Assembly: GCA_015478855.1 (NCBI GenBank)
Contig: JADMKJ010000176.1
Coordinates: 1-64,000 of the forward strand
Direction of reading: 5' to 3'
From: Proteiniphilum sp.
GTDB lineage: Bacteria > Bacteroidota > Bacteroidia > Bacteroidales > Dysgonomonadaceae
Length of the DNA: 64,000 nt
Below are positions 46,594 to 55,014 of the stretch, one piece after another. The notes beneath the pieces were generated by a model. It was not told where the DNA came from and searched no databases. It was given only the letters and a program-made list of their open reading frames with translations. Position 1 is the stretch's first letter. The number at the start of each line of letters is the position of its first letter. The position numbers and the translations under genes are program-made.

Positions 46594-49242
46594 CTATTTA
46601 AGACGCTTCTCGAGGATATACCAAAGCGGATAACTGATCCTTACACCCACACCTTCTACTTTTTTATCCACAAAGCTCGTGAAAATGCCTGCCCTGCCCA
46701 ATCCCATGAATCCGATAGAGTAACCACCCTCGAGATATATCTGTCGTTCCTCAGTGATCAACCCATGAATGTGAACTGCTTCATCGAACGAAAAACGTTG
46801 CAGGAAGGGCAGGTTCTTCAGCAGGAGGTATTGTGACTGATAATTGAGATGTCCCTCCATCCACCAGTCACCTGAAGCAGCGTAAGGGGGTAACAGGTTG
46901 AAGCTGCGTGTGAAATCGGATGGGGTGAACAGCATCCGGTTGTTGTGGAAATAGTGAAGGTCGTTCTCATACAAAAGCGCTGCGTGTAAAAAGGAACCGC
47001 CTGAAAAATGATAATCCATCTCCTCGAAGGGAGAGACTTTGATCTTCTGAGAGACGGAGAATAAAAGCTTGTCATACATCGGCGCCTGATTATCGGCAAA
47101 CAGGTTGAACCCCTTCTCATATCCTGCAGCGAATGTTGGATATTTGCTGGATGCGTACCACTTTCGGCCCTCTCTCACCCGGTAACGATAACGGGGTGTA
47201 TAAGAGAGCCCCAGCGTTATCCCGGCTGCTTTATGTGGGGGGTACAGCCCTGCATCGGCAGGGATATTGGGAGGTGCTTCCCTGCCTGTGAGATTAAAGG
47301 AAGCGCGGTTGCTCAAGGGTGCACGTTGATCTATTTCCGCACCGGAGTAGAGATGCAGCCCGTTGGCAATATCAATGGAATGAGTCGCTTTCAGATAGCG
47401 GCTGTCGTAATAACGGATGAAATTTTGTCCCAGGCTGAAGGCTGTCAGCGTGTTCATCAGCCTCGATTCACCGTTCATGCTGTTCACATCGCGCGAGATA
47501 TGCCCTGCAGAGAAATCAAACCGTCCCAGGGACATGGGTGCATAATCCAGCGATGCGGCCACATGCCACAGCCATTTCTGGCGTGCAGTCGTATAATAGA
47601 GGGAGGGAGAGAATGAGAACGCCCGGTTTTTATCAATGGCGTAATTGATTGAAATTGTTTGTCCCAGCCAGAAGCCGTCCACGAAATTATACTCCTTCAG
47701 CGCACCCGTTAATCCACCGTAGCGCAGCGAGAGGTTCGGGTTCATCTGCCACACACCCCCTTGCGTGATTTTTCCGAACAGGGTTGCGGGATTTTCTCCG
47801 ATCGATAGCACCACCTCGTTTCCTGCAGGCTCATTTTCAGGGATGGTGTCGTTACCCGACAGCGAGTCTCTCCTTTGGTAGCTTCTGATCTCCTCTATAC
47901 GAAGCGGCAGTTCACGTATGCTGGTCCAGAAGGTGGTGTCTCTTCTCCATGCCAGTGTGTCTACCTCCATCTGAACCTTTTCAACCTCTTTGATTTCAAG
48001 AGCTTCGTGTTGTTTTTGAATCTCTTCCGGCTCCACCATCTTATTCATCAGCTTCGACATCCTGTACGCTTCCCTTGTCGAGAGCTCCTCTTTCTGCGTC
48101 AGTTTTTCCAGTTCAGTAACGATTTTCTGCTGCCTGGGAGTTAACGGATCTTCAGCCTGCACACCGGCAGAGGCAATCTCCTTTATGGTCTCAGGATGCC
48201 GGGATCCATCTACCTCTACCGAATTATACTTCATCGATGCGTAATATTTTCCCGATCCTTTCACGCCCATCGTATTCAATGTCAACGTCACATCGTAAGT
48301 GGTGGGCAGGTAGACGGAGGGCTTCACCTGATGGAAGTTGATGCGGTAATGCATGGTGGTACCCAGCTCACTGGTTGTAAGATCGGCAATATAGACGTTC
48401 CAGCTGTTCTCGAGGATGTATAGATAGCCGGAAAAGAGATCAGGATTCTTCTTCCGGGGTATCACTTTGATCTTGTTTACGATATGGTCGGGATGGTAGT
48501 CTACATCTTCCAGTCTGAATGCGTAGAACCGAAACGCCCCCGGGGCAAGTGGTGAGATTCTTCCGTCCAGATCCCTGTTGTAGATGCTGGAAGTCATGAT
48601 GCTGAGTCCCCGGGTGACGTTAAACTCTTTGGGTATGGAGCTTTTCAACGCCACCACGTTTTGTGAGTATCTCTCCGGGGAGGTGAAGTGTATCTGGCTT
48701 TGCGACTCCATCACCAGGGGCTGACCAATCAGCGTATTGATGTCTAGATCGGAGGAGTTGACTTTCATGGCCCTCTTGAATATTCCCGGTATCTTATCGA
48801 TCGTCAGGCTTCCCTTGATGTAGGCCTCAGCGTGGTACTCACTGATCTGATAGCGATAGTAGGGCGCATAGGCGATCGCTTTCCGCATGATGCGATAAGC
48901 CGGATCCTCATCGCCGGCAACCACCACCACCTCACCCAGCATATAGGATGTCTCCTGCAGCACAATGCGTATCGACTGGTTGTGCTTTCCCATCGTGATG
49001 TTTTTGTTGATGCTTTCATAGCCCAGCGAACGAAATTCACAGGTGTAGGTGCCCGGTGAGAGCAGGGTTTGAAACTCTCCCAGGTTGTCGGCGGCTATGC
49101 CTTTGGCGGTTTCCTGAATATAGACGGTAGAGTTGGGGACAGGGTCTCCCTGTTCATTGACAATCACACCCTTGAGCTGTTGTGCCTGCAGGGTTGCATG
49201 CAATAGTAAACAACACAGCGTGTAGAGTAATGGTTGCTTCAT
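46594..49242 (-). CDS. DUF5686 outer-membrane protein with carboxypeptidase-regulatory-like domain
   Basis: This 882-residue protein has a signal peptide (ending LQAQQ) and a CarboxypepD_reg-like domain (about residues 22-110, QLKGVIVNEQGDPVPNSTVY). A long DUF5686 region follows, ending in aromatic beta strands of an outer-membrane barrel. The function is unknown. I start at ATG 49242; the in-frame TTG at 49305 lies upstream of the promoter element at 49272-49279. Confidence 0.86.
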   Translation of the reverse strand: MKQPLLYTLCCLLLHATLQAQQLKGVIVNEQGDPVPNSTVYIQETAKGIAADNLGEFQTLLSPGTYTCEFRSLGYESINKNITMGKHNQSIRIVLQETSYMLGEVVVVAGDEDPAYRIMRKAIAYAPYYRYQISEYHAEAYIKGSLTIDKIPGIFKRAMKVNSSDLDINTLIGQPLVMESQSQIHFTSPERYSQNVVALKSSIPKEFNVTRGLSIMTSSIYNRDLDGRISPLAPGAFRFYAFRLEDVDYHPDHIVNKIKVIPRKKNPDLFSGYLYILENSWNVYIADLTTSELGTTMHYRINFHQVKPSVYLPTTYDVTLTLNTMGVKGSGKYYASMKYNSVEVDGSRHPETIKEIASAGVQAEDPLTPRQQKIVTELEKLTQKEELSTREAYRMSKLMNKMVEPEEIQKQHEALEIKEVEKVQMEVDTLAWRRDTTFWTSIRELPLRIEEIRSYQRRDSLSGNDTIPENEPAGNEVVLSIGENPATLFGKITQGGVWQMNPNLSLRYGGLTGALKEYNFVDGFWLGQTISINYAIDKNRAFSFSPSLYYTTARQKWLWHVAASLDYAPMSLGRFDFSAGHISRDVNSMNGESRLMNTLTAFSLGQNFIRYYDSRYLKATHSIDIANGLHLYSGAEIDQRAPLSNRASFNLTGREAPPNIPADAGLYPPHKAAGITLGLSYTPRYRYRVREGRKWYASSKYPTFAAGYEKGFNLFADNQAPMYDKLLFSVSQKIKVSPFEEMDYHFSGGSFLHAALLYENDLHYFHNNRMLFTPSDFTRSFNLLPPYAASGDWWMEGHLNYQSQYLLLKNLPFLQRFSFDEAVHIHGLITEERQIYLEGGYSIGFMGLGRAGIFTSFVDKKVEGVGVRISYPLWYILEKRLK

Positions 49243-49271
49243 GAGCTGATGTTTATTGAATAAAGAATCAG

Positions 49272-49279
49272 CAAAGGTA
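49272..49279 (-). promoter_or_regulatory. -7 promoter element for the DUF5686 gene
   Basis: TACCTTTG on the minus strand matches TAnnTTTG, 29 nt before ATG 49242. Confidence 0.5.
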
Positions 49280-49482
49280 ATTGTTTTTATCTTATTACCT
49301 GACAAGGCAACAGGATCACATGAGGAATATTTCTCAGAACGAGAATCATAGCCGTCTCGATATTAAGTTGTTTACTTATAACAAAACCATGCTCGCTCGC
49401 AAACCATTTTTTTACTATTCGATAGTACCTGTGTTCGTTGTGCCGTAACTGTTACGACGGTTACAATGAGATCGTCATCATG

Positions 49483-51627
49483 CTATTCAGTGGTGATGAC
49501 CAGCTCTTTTCCCTGCTTTAATTGGTCGTGTGTAATAAACCATCCGTCGACCGGTTCATCGCCATAGTTGATCTGTTGTATCTTCTTCCCCTCTCCATCT
49601 TTTCTGATGGTAAAGGTGGTCTTCTCATCCAGCCGGAACTTCACTTTATCGAACAGGGGAACAGAAACAATGTATTCGGGATCAGCGGGTGAATAGGTAT
49701 ATAAGCCTATGGCATTGAGTACGTACCAGGCTGACATCTCACCGGCATCATCCATCCCCGCATAAGCCAGCTTATCGGCGCCCATATCATAGAATCGGTC
49801 CATGATGCTGTCGAGCACGCATTGTGCTTTCTCCTGCTTACCGATAAAGTAATAGGTATAGGGAATACTGTGAGCCGGTTGGTTGCCATGACAGTAGTTG
49901 CCCATAAAACCGGTCATGTTATGTACCTCATAGCCTCTCCATGGCTCGGTGAAAAGTGAGTCTAACTTCTGTTCTACAGCATTATGATCAGGGTAGAGTG
50001 CAAGCATCCCTTCCGGGTCGTGGGGAGCAAAGAAGAGCGAGTTCCAGGCATTGGCCTCCCGGTACATGTAGGCGAAATAGGGATAATAGGGATCAAAATC
50101 ATCAATCCAGCTGCCATCCTCAATCTTACCCCGCCAGAAGCCGGTGGAGGGATCGAACAGGTTCTTATAATTTTCGGAATGTTTCATTAGAAGGTCATGA
50201 TTCGCCTTATCTCCCAGCTCTTTGGCTATTAACGCTGTCGCGTAGTCGTCATAGGCATACTCTACTGTCTTAGTGACCGCTGCCTTGTACTCATCCCATG
50301 TGGGCACGTTGGTGGTGTCTTTCTCAGCGATCCATCCTTTTTCCAGGTATTCCTCGAGATATGGCCTGCCTCCGCGACCGGGTACGGTGGCATTCTTCAG
50401 CAACAGCGCATAGGCTCGTTCCAGGTCGAAACCGGTGATGCCACGCAGATAGCTTCCGGCCACAAACACCGATGCATGATCGCCATGGAAGAAAGTAGGC
50501 ATATATCCACCTCTTTTCTCACCTTTGTCAATGATTGACCGGATGATATCGGTAGTGACATCAGGTGAGATCATACCCAGCAATACCAGTTTGTTGCGGT
50601 AGTCATCCCAGAAGGAGGGGTTGGTGTAGTAGCGGAAACCTTTGTTGGTCACGTTACCCCTCTCGTCCGTGAAATCACCGTTCACATCGCTGCGCAATGC
50701 CGGCCATAGAAAAGAACGGTAGAGGGTGGAATAAAAGATCTCTTTTTCACGTTCGGTACCTCCCGTTACTTTGATCCTTGAGAGTAGTTTGTTCCACGTC
50801 TCATCGGCTTCCGAACGTACCTGAGCGAAGCTTTTGTCCAGCATCTCCTCTTCCAGGTTCATTCTTGCATTCTCAATGCTGACGAAGGAAAAGCCGATCT
50901 TCAATTCCAACGGTTCATTTTTGGGGCTTTCATCGAAGTGGACCACCGATACCGCATGCTTGTCATCTTTGAGCTGTACGATATCTTCAATCGGATAGTT
51001 GGCCACCGCATAGAAATAGATCTTTCCTTCAGCATCCTGGAAGCCGGTGAACACATGTTCATCCTCTCTTTGAATGAACCAGTCGTTTACATGATTGTTG
51101 GTGCGTGTCATGTCGGCAATCAAACGCTTCGGACTGTCATCGGAAAAGCTGTATCGGTGGTAGCCGCAACGCAGGGTGGAGGTGAGCTCGGCATCGATGC
51201 CGTAACGTTCAAGGAAAACCCGGTAATAGCCCGGGCTGGCCGATTCGTTCATATGGCTGAATCCGGATGCATAATCACCCGGAGTCACTTCACCGGTGAC
51301 GGGTAATATTGGCATATGCAACAGGTTCCAGTGTCCCTTGTTGGTGTGGGCAAATCCGTAGATGATCGTATCTTCGTATTGGTAACCCGCACCACTCCTG
51401 AACTGTGTTACCGGGCTCAGCTGTACCATCGCGTTGGGCAGCGAGGTACCGGGGAAGACCTCGGCACCCCAGGTGCGCTCTTTCCAGGTACGTACATATC
51501 CCAGATCTTCAGGTTCCCACAATGTGGCTGTCCCCAGCAAAGGATTGACATAGTCTGTAAGTTGTTTGTTGGTGGTGCAGCTTATAGATAGAAACGACAG
51601 GAGTAGAGCGGTGAGAATATGCTTCAT
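49483..51627 (-). CDS. GH92 family glycoside hydrolase lipoprotein (alpha-mannosidase-like)
   Basis: This 714-residue lipoprotein has lipobox SISC (Cys17). The N-terminal beta-sandwich begins DYVNPLLGTA, and the (alpha/alpha)6 domain shows GNQPAHSIPYTYYF and the DDAGEMSAWYVLNAIG signature (Asp626, Asp627, candidate catalytic bases). GH92 enzymes are calcium-dependent exo-alpha-mannosidases. The exact linkage cannot be read from sequence. It lies 11 nt after a CE15-type esterase gene on the same strand. No SusC/SusD genes are adjacent. Confidence 0.92.
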   Translation of the reverse strand: MKHILTALLLSFLSISCTTNKQLTDYVNPLLGTATLWEPEDLGYVRTWKERTWGAEVFPGTSLPNAMVQLSPVTQFRSGAGYQYEDTIIYGFAHTNKGHWNLLHMPILPVTGEVTPGDYASGFSHMNESASPGYYRVFLERYGIDAELTSTLRCGYHRYSFSDDSPKRLIADMTRTNNHVNDWFIQREDEHVFTGFQDAEGKIYFYAVANYPIEDIVQLKDDKHAVSVVHFDESPKNEPLELKIGFSFVSIENARMNLEEEMLDKSFAQVRSEADETWNKLLSRIKVTGGTEREKEIFYSTLYRSFLWPALRSDVNGDFTDERGNVTNKGFRYYTNPSFWDDYRNKLVLLGMISPDVTTDIIRSIIDKGEKRGGYMPTFFHGDHASVFVAGSYLRGITGFDLERAYALLLKNATVPGRGGRPYLEEYLEKGWIAEKDTTNVPTWDEYKAAVTKTVEYAYDDYATALIAKELGDKANHDLLMKHSENYKNLFDPSTGFWRGKIEDGSWIDDFDPYYPYFAYMYREANAWNSLFFAPHDPEGMLALYPDHNAVEQKLDSLFTEPWRGYEVHNMTGFMGNYCHGNQPAHSIPYTYYFIGKQEKAQCVLDSIMDRFYDMGADKLAYAGMDDAGEMSAWYVLNAIGLYTYSPADPEYIVSVPLFDKVKFRLDEKTTFTIRKDGEGKKIQQINYGDEPVDGWFITHDQLKQGKELVITTE

Positions 51628-51638
51628 AAATATATTTA

Positions 51639-52910
51639 TTATTTGAAATGTTTGTCGGCAAAATCAAGAAATTGTTCCCAGTCGTAATCCGTCACATCAT
51701 GCTTCCCGCCTCTCAGATGATAACCGATGTCGCCCATAATAGGTTTATGTTGTTCCGGCATCTTATCAGTGTCAATCGCTTCCAGGCCATACAACCTGTA
51801 TGCCGGACCTGCATGGTAGGCTGATAAAAACTCTCCTTCGGGATCGGCCCACAGATCTTCTTGCGCACTGGCCACGTACACCTTACGTGGTGCTATCAGG
51901 GCGAGGAGCTGATGTTGATCTACCGGCAACAATTCTTCCTTGTTGTTATACTGACGGAAATTCTCACAGAACCAATGAGGAAAAGCATTGTTGATGATTT
52001 CTGTGGTCTCCCCGAATTTTCTTCTGAAAAGTGCAGCACCACCACAACCGGAATTATTGGAGATGACAATATGGAAACGTTGATCCTGAGCAGCTGCCCA
52101 AAGAGCAGCCTTTCCGAGACGTGAGTGACCCATGAGTGCTATTTTGTCTGTATCTATCTGTTGCTGTGTTTCCAGGAAATCAACAATCCGGCTTGACCCC
52201 CAGGCCCAGGCTCCGATAGACTGCCACTCTCCGGGAGTCGTTTTGCCTGAATCATATCCCCGAAAAAGGGAGATCACACTGTGATCTTTTAATTCCGGAT
52301 TATCGGGGTAGATATCATGATAGCACATTGTTGCCACAGCATATCCCCTGTCGATGATCTTTTCGTAGCTCCACCGGCTCGATTGATTTCCTCTTTTCCA
52401 ATCCGGGTGATCCGGTTCTTTCAAAAGGTGGAGTGCGGGAGAATAAAAAATTGTTGAGTCTGTGATAGTGCTGTGGTTTCCCTTAAAATTATATCCTATA
52501 AACACGGGAACTTTACTTTTTGGCTTATTCGGTATATAAAGCAACAGGATGGCTTCTGTTTTTTTCGTTCCGTTCGAAAATGTAAACCTTACCTGTTTGC
52601 CGGTAGCTTTGCCACCCAGTGCTTCAGTGTCTTCAGTTAATACCTCATAAGTGACATCAATGTTCTCTGCAGGAGTGCGACCGTAAATTTGGGAAGCAAA
52701 CAGTTTCATCAGTTCCGGCTTTCGTTGTTTCTCCCACTGTTCTGCTGTTGTGACCATCACGCCGTTTTTACACTTTAAAAGTTCAGGTAGGAGATATGCA
52801 GAAACTTTCGATTCATCGTAATTTACGGTCTGCTGAGCGTTTACCAATGAGGCGAATAACCACATCATCAACCCTGTGAATTTTATTATTCTTTTAGTTG
52901 TGATCATCAT
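51639..52910 (-). CDS. CE15-like glucuronoyl esterase
   Basis: This 423-residue secreted alpha/beta-hydrolase has a signal peptide (ending NAQQ). The nucleophile motif GHSRLGKAALWAA carries Ser263, NNSGCGGAA follows, an acidic segment QEDLWADPEGE lies near residue 350, and His404 sits in GGKHDVT. This matches bacterial CE15, which cleaves glucuronate esters in plant cell-wall xylan-lignin linkages. Some members act on other carbohydrate esters. It probably shares a transcript with the GH92 gene. Confidence 0.88.
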   Translation of the reverse strand: MMITTKRIIKFTGLMMWLFASLVNAQQTVNYDESKVSAYLLPELLKCKNGVMVTTAEQWEKQRKPELMKLFASQIYGRTPAENIDVTYEVLTEDTEALGGKATGKQVRFTFSNGTKKTEAILLLYIPNKPKSKVPVFIGYNFKGNHSTITDSTIFYSPALHLLKEPDHPDWKRGNQSSRWSYEKIIDRGYAVATMCYHDIYPDNPELKDHSVISLFRGYDSGKTTPGEWQSIGAWAWGSSRIVDFLETQQQIDTDKIALMGHSRLGKAALWAAAQDQRFHIVISNNSGCGGAALFRRKFGETTEIINNAFPHWFCENFRQYNNKEELLPVDQHQLLALIAPRKVYVASAQEDLWADPEGEFLSAYHAGPAYRLYGLEAIDTDKMPEQHKPIMGDIGYHLRGGKHDVTDYDWEQFLDFADKHFK

Positions 52911-53091
52911 ATCTGTTTTATAAAAGTTGAAAAAGGTTGGCTTTTTTATTGAGACCAGGGTGAAAAGTAATAAGATTCATCGCCTGTTTTCACTGGTTTT
53001 GAAAAACTCTCCTATTTGGAAATACAAATAAAGCAATAATGTTTAAATAATGAAAAACTGTTTATTCATTATTTATACTGGAGGTGTTGCT

Positions 53092-53122
53092 TTTGCAGTT
53101 CAATCAAAAGAGTCTATCTTTG
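53092..53122 (+). promoter_or_regulatory. Strong Bacteroides-type promoter for the aspartate dehydrogenase gene
   Basis: TTTG (53092-53095) and TATCTTTG (53115-53122) are 19 nt apart. Only 5 nt separate the -7 box from ATG 53128, so transcripts would be leaderless or nearly so. Confidence 0.75.
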
Positions 53123-53127
53123 GCACT

Positions 53128-53916
53128 ATGAAAAAATTAGTGATTGCCGGTAGTGGTTATCTGGCCGATATAGTGGCTGATGCGTTGATAAACGGGTTGT
53201 TGCCTGACTATGATCTTGTAGGTGTCTACTCGCGTACTGTAGCGAAAGCAGGTCGTCTGGCGAATAAAATGGAGCAACATGGAAAAGTATGTAAGGCAAC
53301 AACCTCTCTGGAGGAGTTGCTCGCTTTGAAGCCTGATTTCCTGGTGGAGGCAGCATCGCCCGCAGCGATGAAAGAGTTGGCCCTGCCGGCTTTAAGGAAC
53401 GGCACTTCGGTCGTTACATTGTCTATAGGGGCTTTGGCGGATACAGCTTTTTATAATGAGGTGAGGGATACAGCGGCAACACATGGCTCACGTGTTTATA
53501 TCGCTTCGGGTGCCACGGGAGGGTTTGATGTGCTCCGCACTGCCACACTGATGGGAAATGCCACCGCCAGCTTTTTCAATGAGAAGGGAGTGGCTGCCCT
53601 GCGGCAATCACCTCTCTACACACCCGATATGGAGAGGGTGAACAAGGTCGTTTTCTCCGGTACAGCCCGGGAGGCGATAGAGACCTTTCCCACCGGATTG
53701 AATGTGGCTGTGGCGGCCTCACTAGCCACCGTAGGCCCTGAGCAGCTGCAGGTGACCATGGAGTCGACGCCTGACTTCAGGGGTGACAGACAGCGTGTGG
53801 AGGTCAGAAATGAGCAGGTACACGCCGTAGTTGATGTATTCAGTGCCACCTCAGCAATCGCGGCATGGTCGGTGGTCAGCACACTGAGAAATATTGCTTC
53901 GCCCATTGTATTCTGA
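53128..53916 (+). CDS. Aspartate dehydrogenase family protein (NadX-like)
   Basis: This 262-residue protein has a Rossmann site KLVIAGSGYLADIVADA (residues 3-19), then EAASPAAMKEL, the family segment ASGATGGFDVLRTA near residue 131 and FPTGLNVAVAASLATVGPEQ near residue 192. L-aspartate dehydrogenase gives iminoaspartate for NAD synthesis or releases ammonia. nadA and nadC are not adjacent. An ATG at 53050 is in frame but lies upstream of the promoter, so ATG 53128 is chosen. Confidence 0.85.
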   Translation: MKKLVIAGSGYLADIVADALINGLLPDYDLVGVYSRTVAKAGRLANKMEQHGKVCKATTSLEELLALKPDFLVEAASPAAMKELALPALRNGTSVVTLSIGALADTAFYNEVRDTAATHGSRVYIASGATGGFDVLRTATLMGNATASFFNEKGVAALRQSPLYTPDMERVNKVVFSGTAREAIETFPTGLNVAVAASLATVGPEQLQVTMESTPDFRGDRQRVEVRNEQVHAVVDVFSATSAIAAWSVVSTLRNIASPIVF

Positions 53917-53992
53917 TTTCTGATGCCGGAGGATGAGCGGCAGTTCCGTCACCTCTTCAGAAGATGGTTGCTGATGATTGGGTAAACGATTG

Positions 53993-54886
53993 TTACAAGA
54001 CTATTCCGGTATAGTCGGAAAGGTTCTGCAACACCTTCTCACTCAACCGGTCGAATGCCTGACGGGTACGTCCGGTGGATACCTGCATGCAGCGGACCTT
54101 CGGATGGTCGAGCAGATGTTCGCCACCCAGTGCTCCCACGGTGTCGCAGAAACAGCGGTTGTCGCCCCCGAGCCATTTTAAAAAGGGTTGTTCATCCCAT
54201 GCAGGAGAAAGCCCGGTATTGAACAGTATCTTTTTGTTGCCCAATTTCTCAAACTGACCCTCATGCAACAGGATGGTATTCCGGTTGAGGCAGCAGCATA
54301 CCACTTCGTTCTGTTCGAGCAGCTCATCCAGCGGGAGAAACCGATATCCTTTTGCCCTGGCTTCTGCCTTCTCACTCCGCGCAAAGTAGGATATCTCCGC
54401 TCCGAAAAAGTGGAGTGCATCGGCGATCATACCCCCCGACGTGCCAAGACCGATAATACCTGCTTTTAAACCGGTGATCTCACGCGCCATGCCATCCCAC
54501 GGTGCCTGATCGAAGCCGTGGAGGCAGCGCACCAGCTCACTGATCACATATTCCACCACACCCTCATCCCCGTAATCGCGGATGCCGGTGACGGTGATCC
54601 CTCTGCTGTTGGCATACAGAATATCCACGTTGGCGCTTTCGGGTGAATAGAGTGAGTTACACATGCCGATGTAGTGTACGTTGGGGCATTGCTCCAGGGC
54701 ATCCTTGCCCAGGTGGGAGGTGTAGCTCAGCAACACCGCATCGGCATCGCCGATGCGTGCTGCGATCTCATGGTGATCCTTTGGTATATCCGGGTAGAGG
54801 ATGACCTCATTGGCAAATGCATGCAGCTTCTTCTCTGCTGAGGGAATTAAACTGACCGGTTCTATCGCTACCAATTTATGAAACAT
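53993..54886 (-). CDS. D-2-hydroxyacid dehydrogenase-like NAD-binding protein, atypical active site
   Basis: This 297-residue protein has the fold of 2-hydroxyacid dehydrogenases, with the Rossmann motif GIIGLGTSGGMIADAL near residue 144. The catalytic residues of the family are not seen. The usual NxxRG arginine is replaced in LFNTGLSPAWDE, and the PHxGG histidine position reads CMQVSTGRT. It may bind NAD without the classical chemistry. The gene converges with the aspartate dehydrogenase gene. Confidence 0.75.
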   Translation of the reverse strand: MFHKLVAIEPVSLIPSAEKKLHAFANEVILYPDIPKDHHEIAARIGDADAVLLSYTSHLGKDALEQCPNVHYIGMCNSLYSPESANVDILYANSRGITVTGIRDYGDEGVVEYVISELVRCLHGFDQAPWDGMAREITGLKAGIIGLGTSGGMIADALHFFGAEISYFARSEKAEARAKGYRFLPLDELLEQNEVVCCCLNRNTILLHEGQFEKLGNKKILFNTGLSPAWDEQPFLKWLGGDNRCFCDTVGALGGEHLLDHPKVRCMQVSTGRTRQAFDRLSEKVLQNLSDYTGIVL

Positions 54887-54929
54887 CTGAATCGGAATTT
54901 AAGTGTGTATGGGTTCACTGTGTGAAGGG

Positions 54930-54961
54930 CAAATATAGGGTTTTTGCAGCTGATTGCCAAA
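54930..54961 (-). promoter_or_regulatory. Promoter for the 2-hydroxyacid dehydrogenase-like gene
   Basis: On the minus strand TTTG (54958-54961) and TATATTTG (54930-54937) are 20 nt apart; the leader is about 40 nt. Confidence 0.65.
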
Positions 54962-55014
54962 CGTAGACCCCTCCGGAGCCTTTTTCATCCTTTCGGGAGG
55001 GGGCCGGTTAAAAT

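Noticed and set aside
53050-53127. N-terminal extension of the aspartate dehydrogenase, which resembles a signal peptide
   Set aside because: It lies upstream of and across a strong promoter, and the family is cytosolic; the Rossmann motif begins right after ATG 53128.
54968-55002. Terminator formed by CCCCTCC and GGAGGGG before the TonB receptor stop
   Set aside because: The 7-bp stem has a 21-nt loop and no T-run on either strand, so it is not a convincing terminator.
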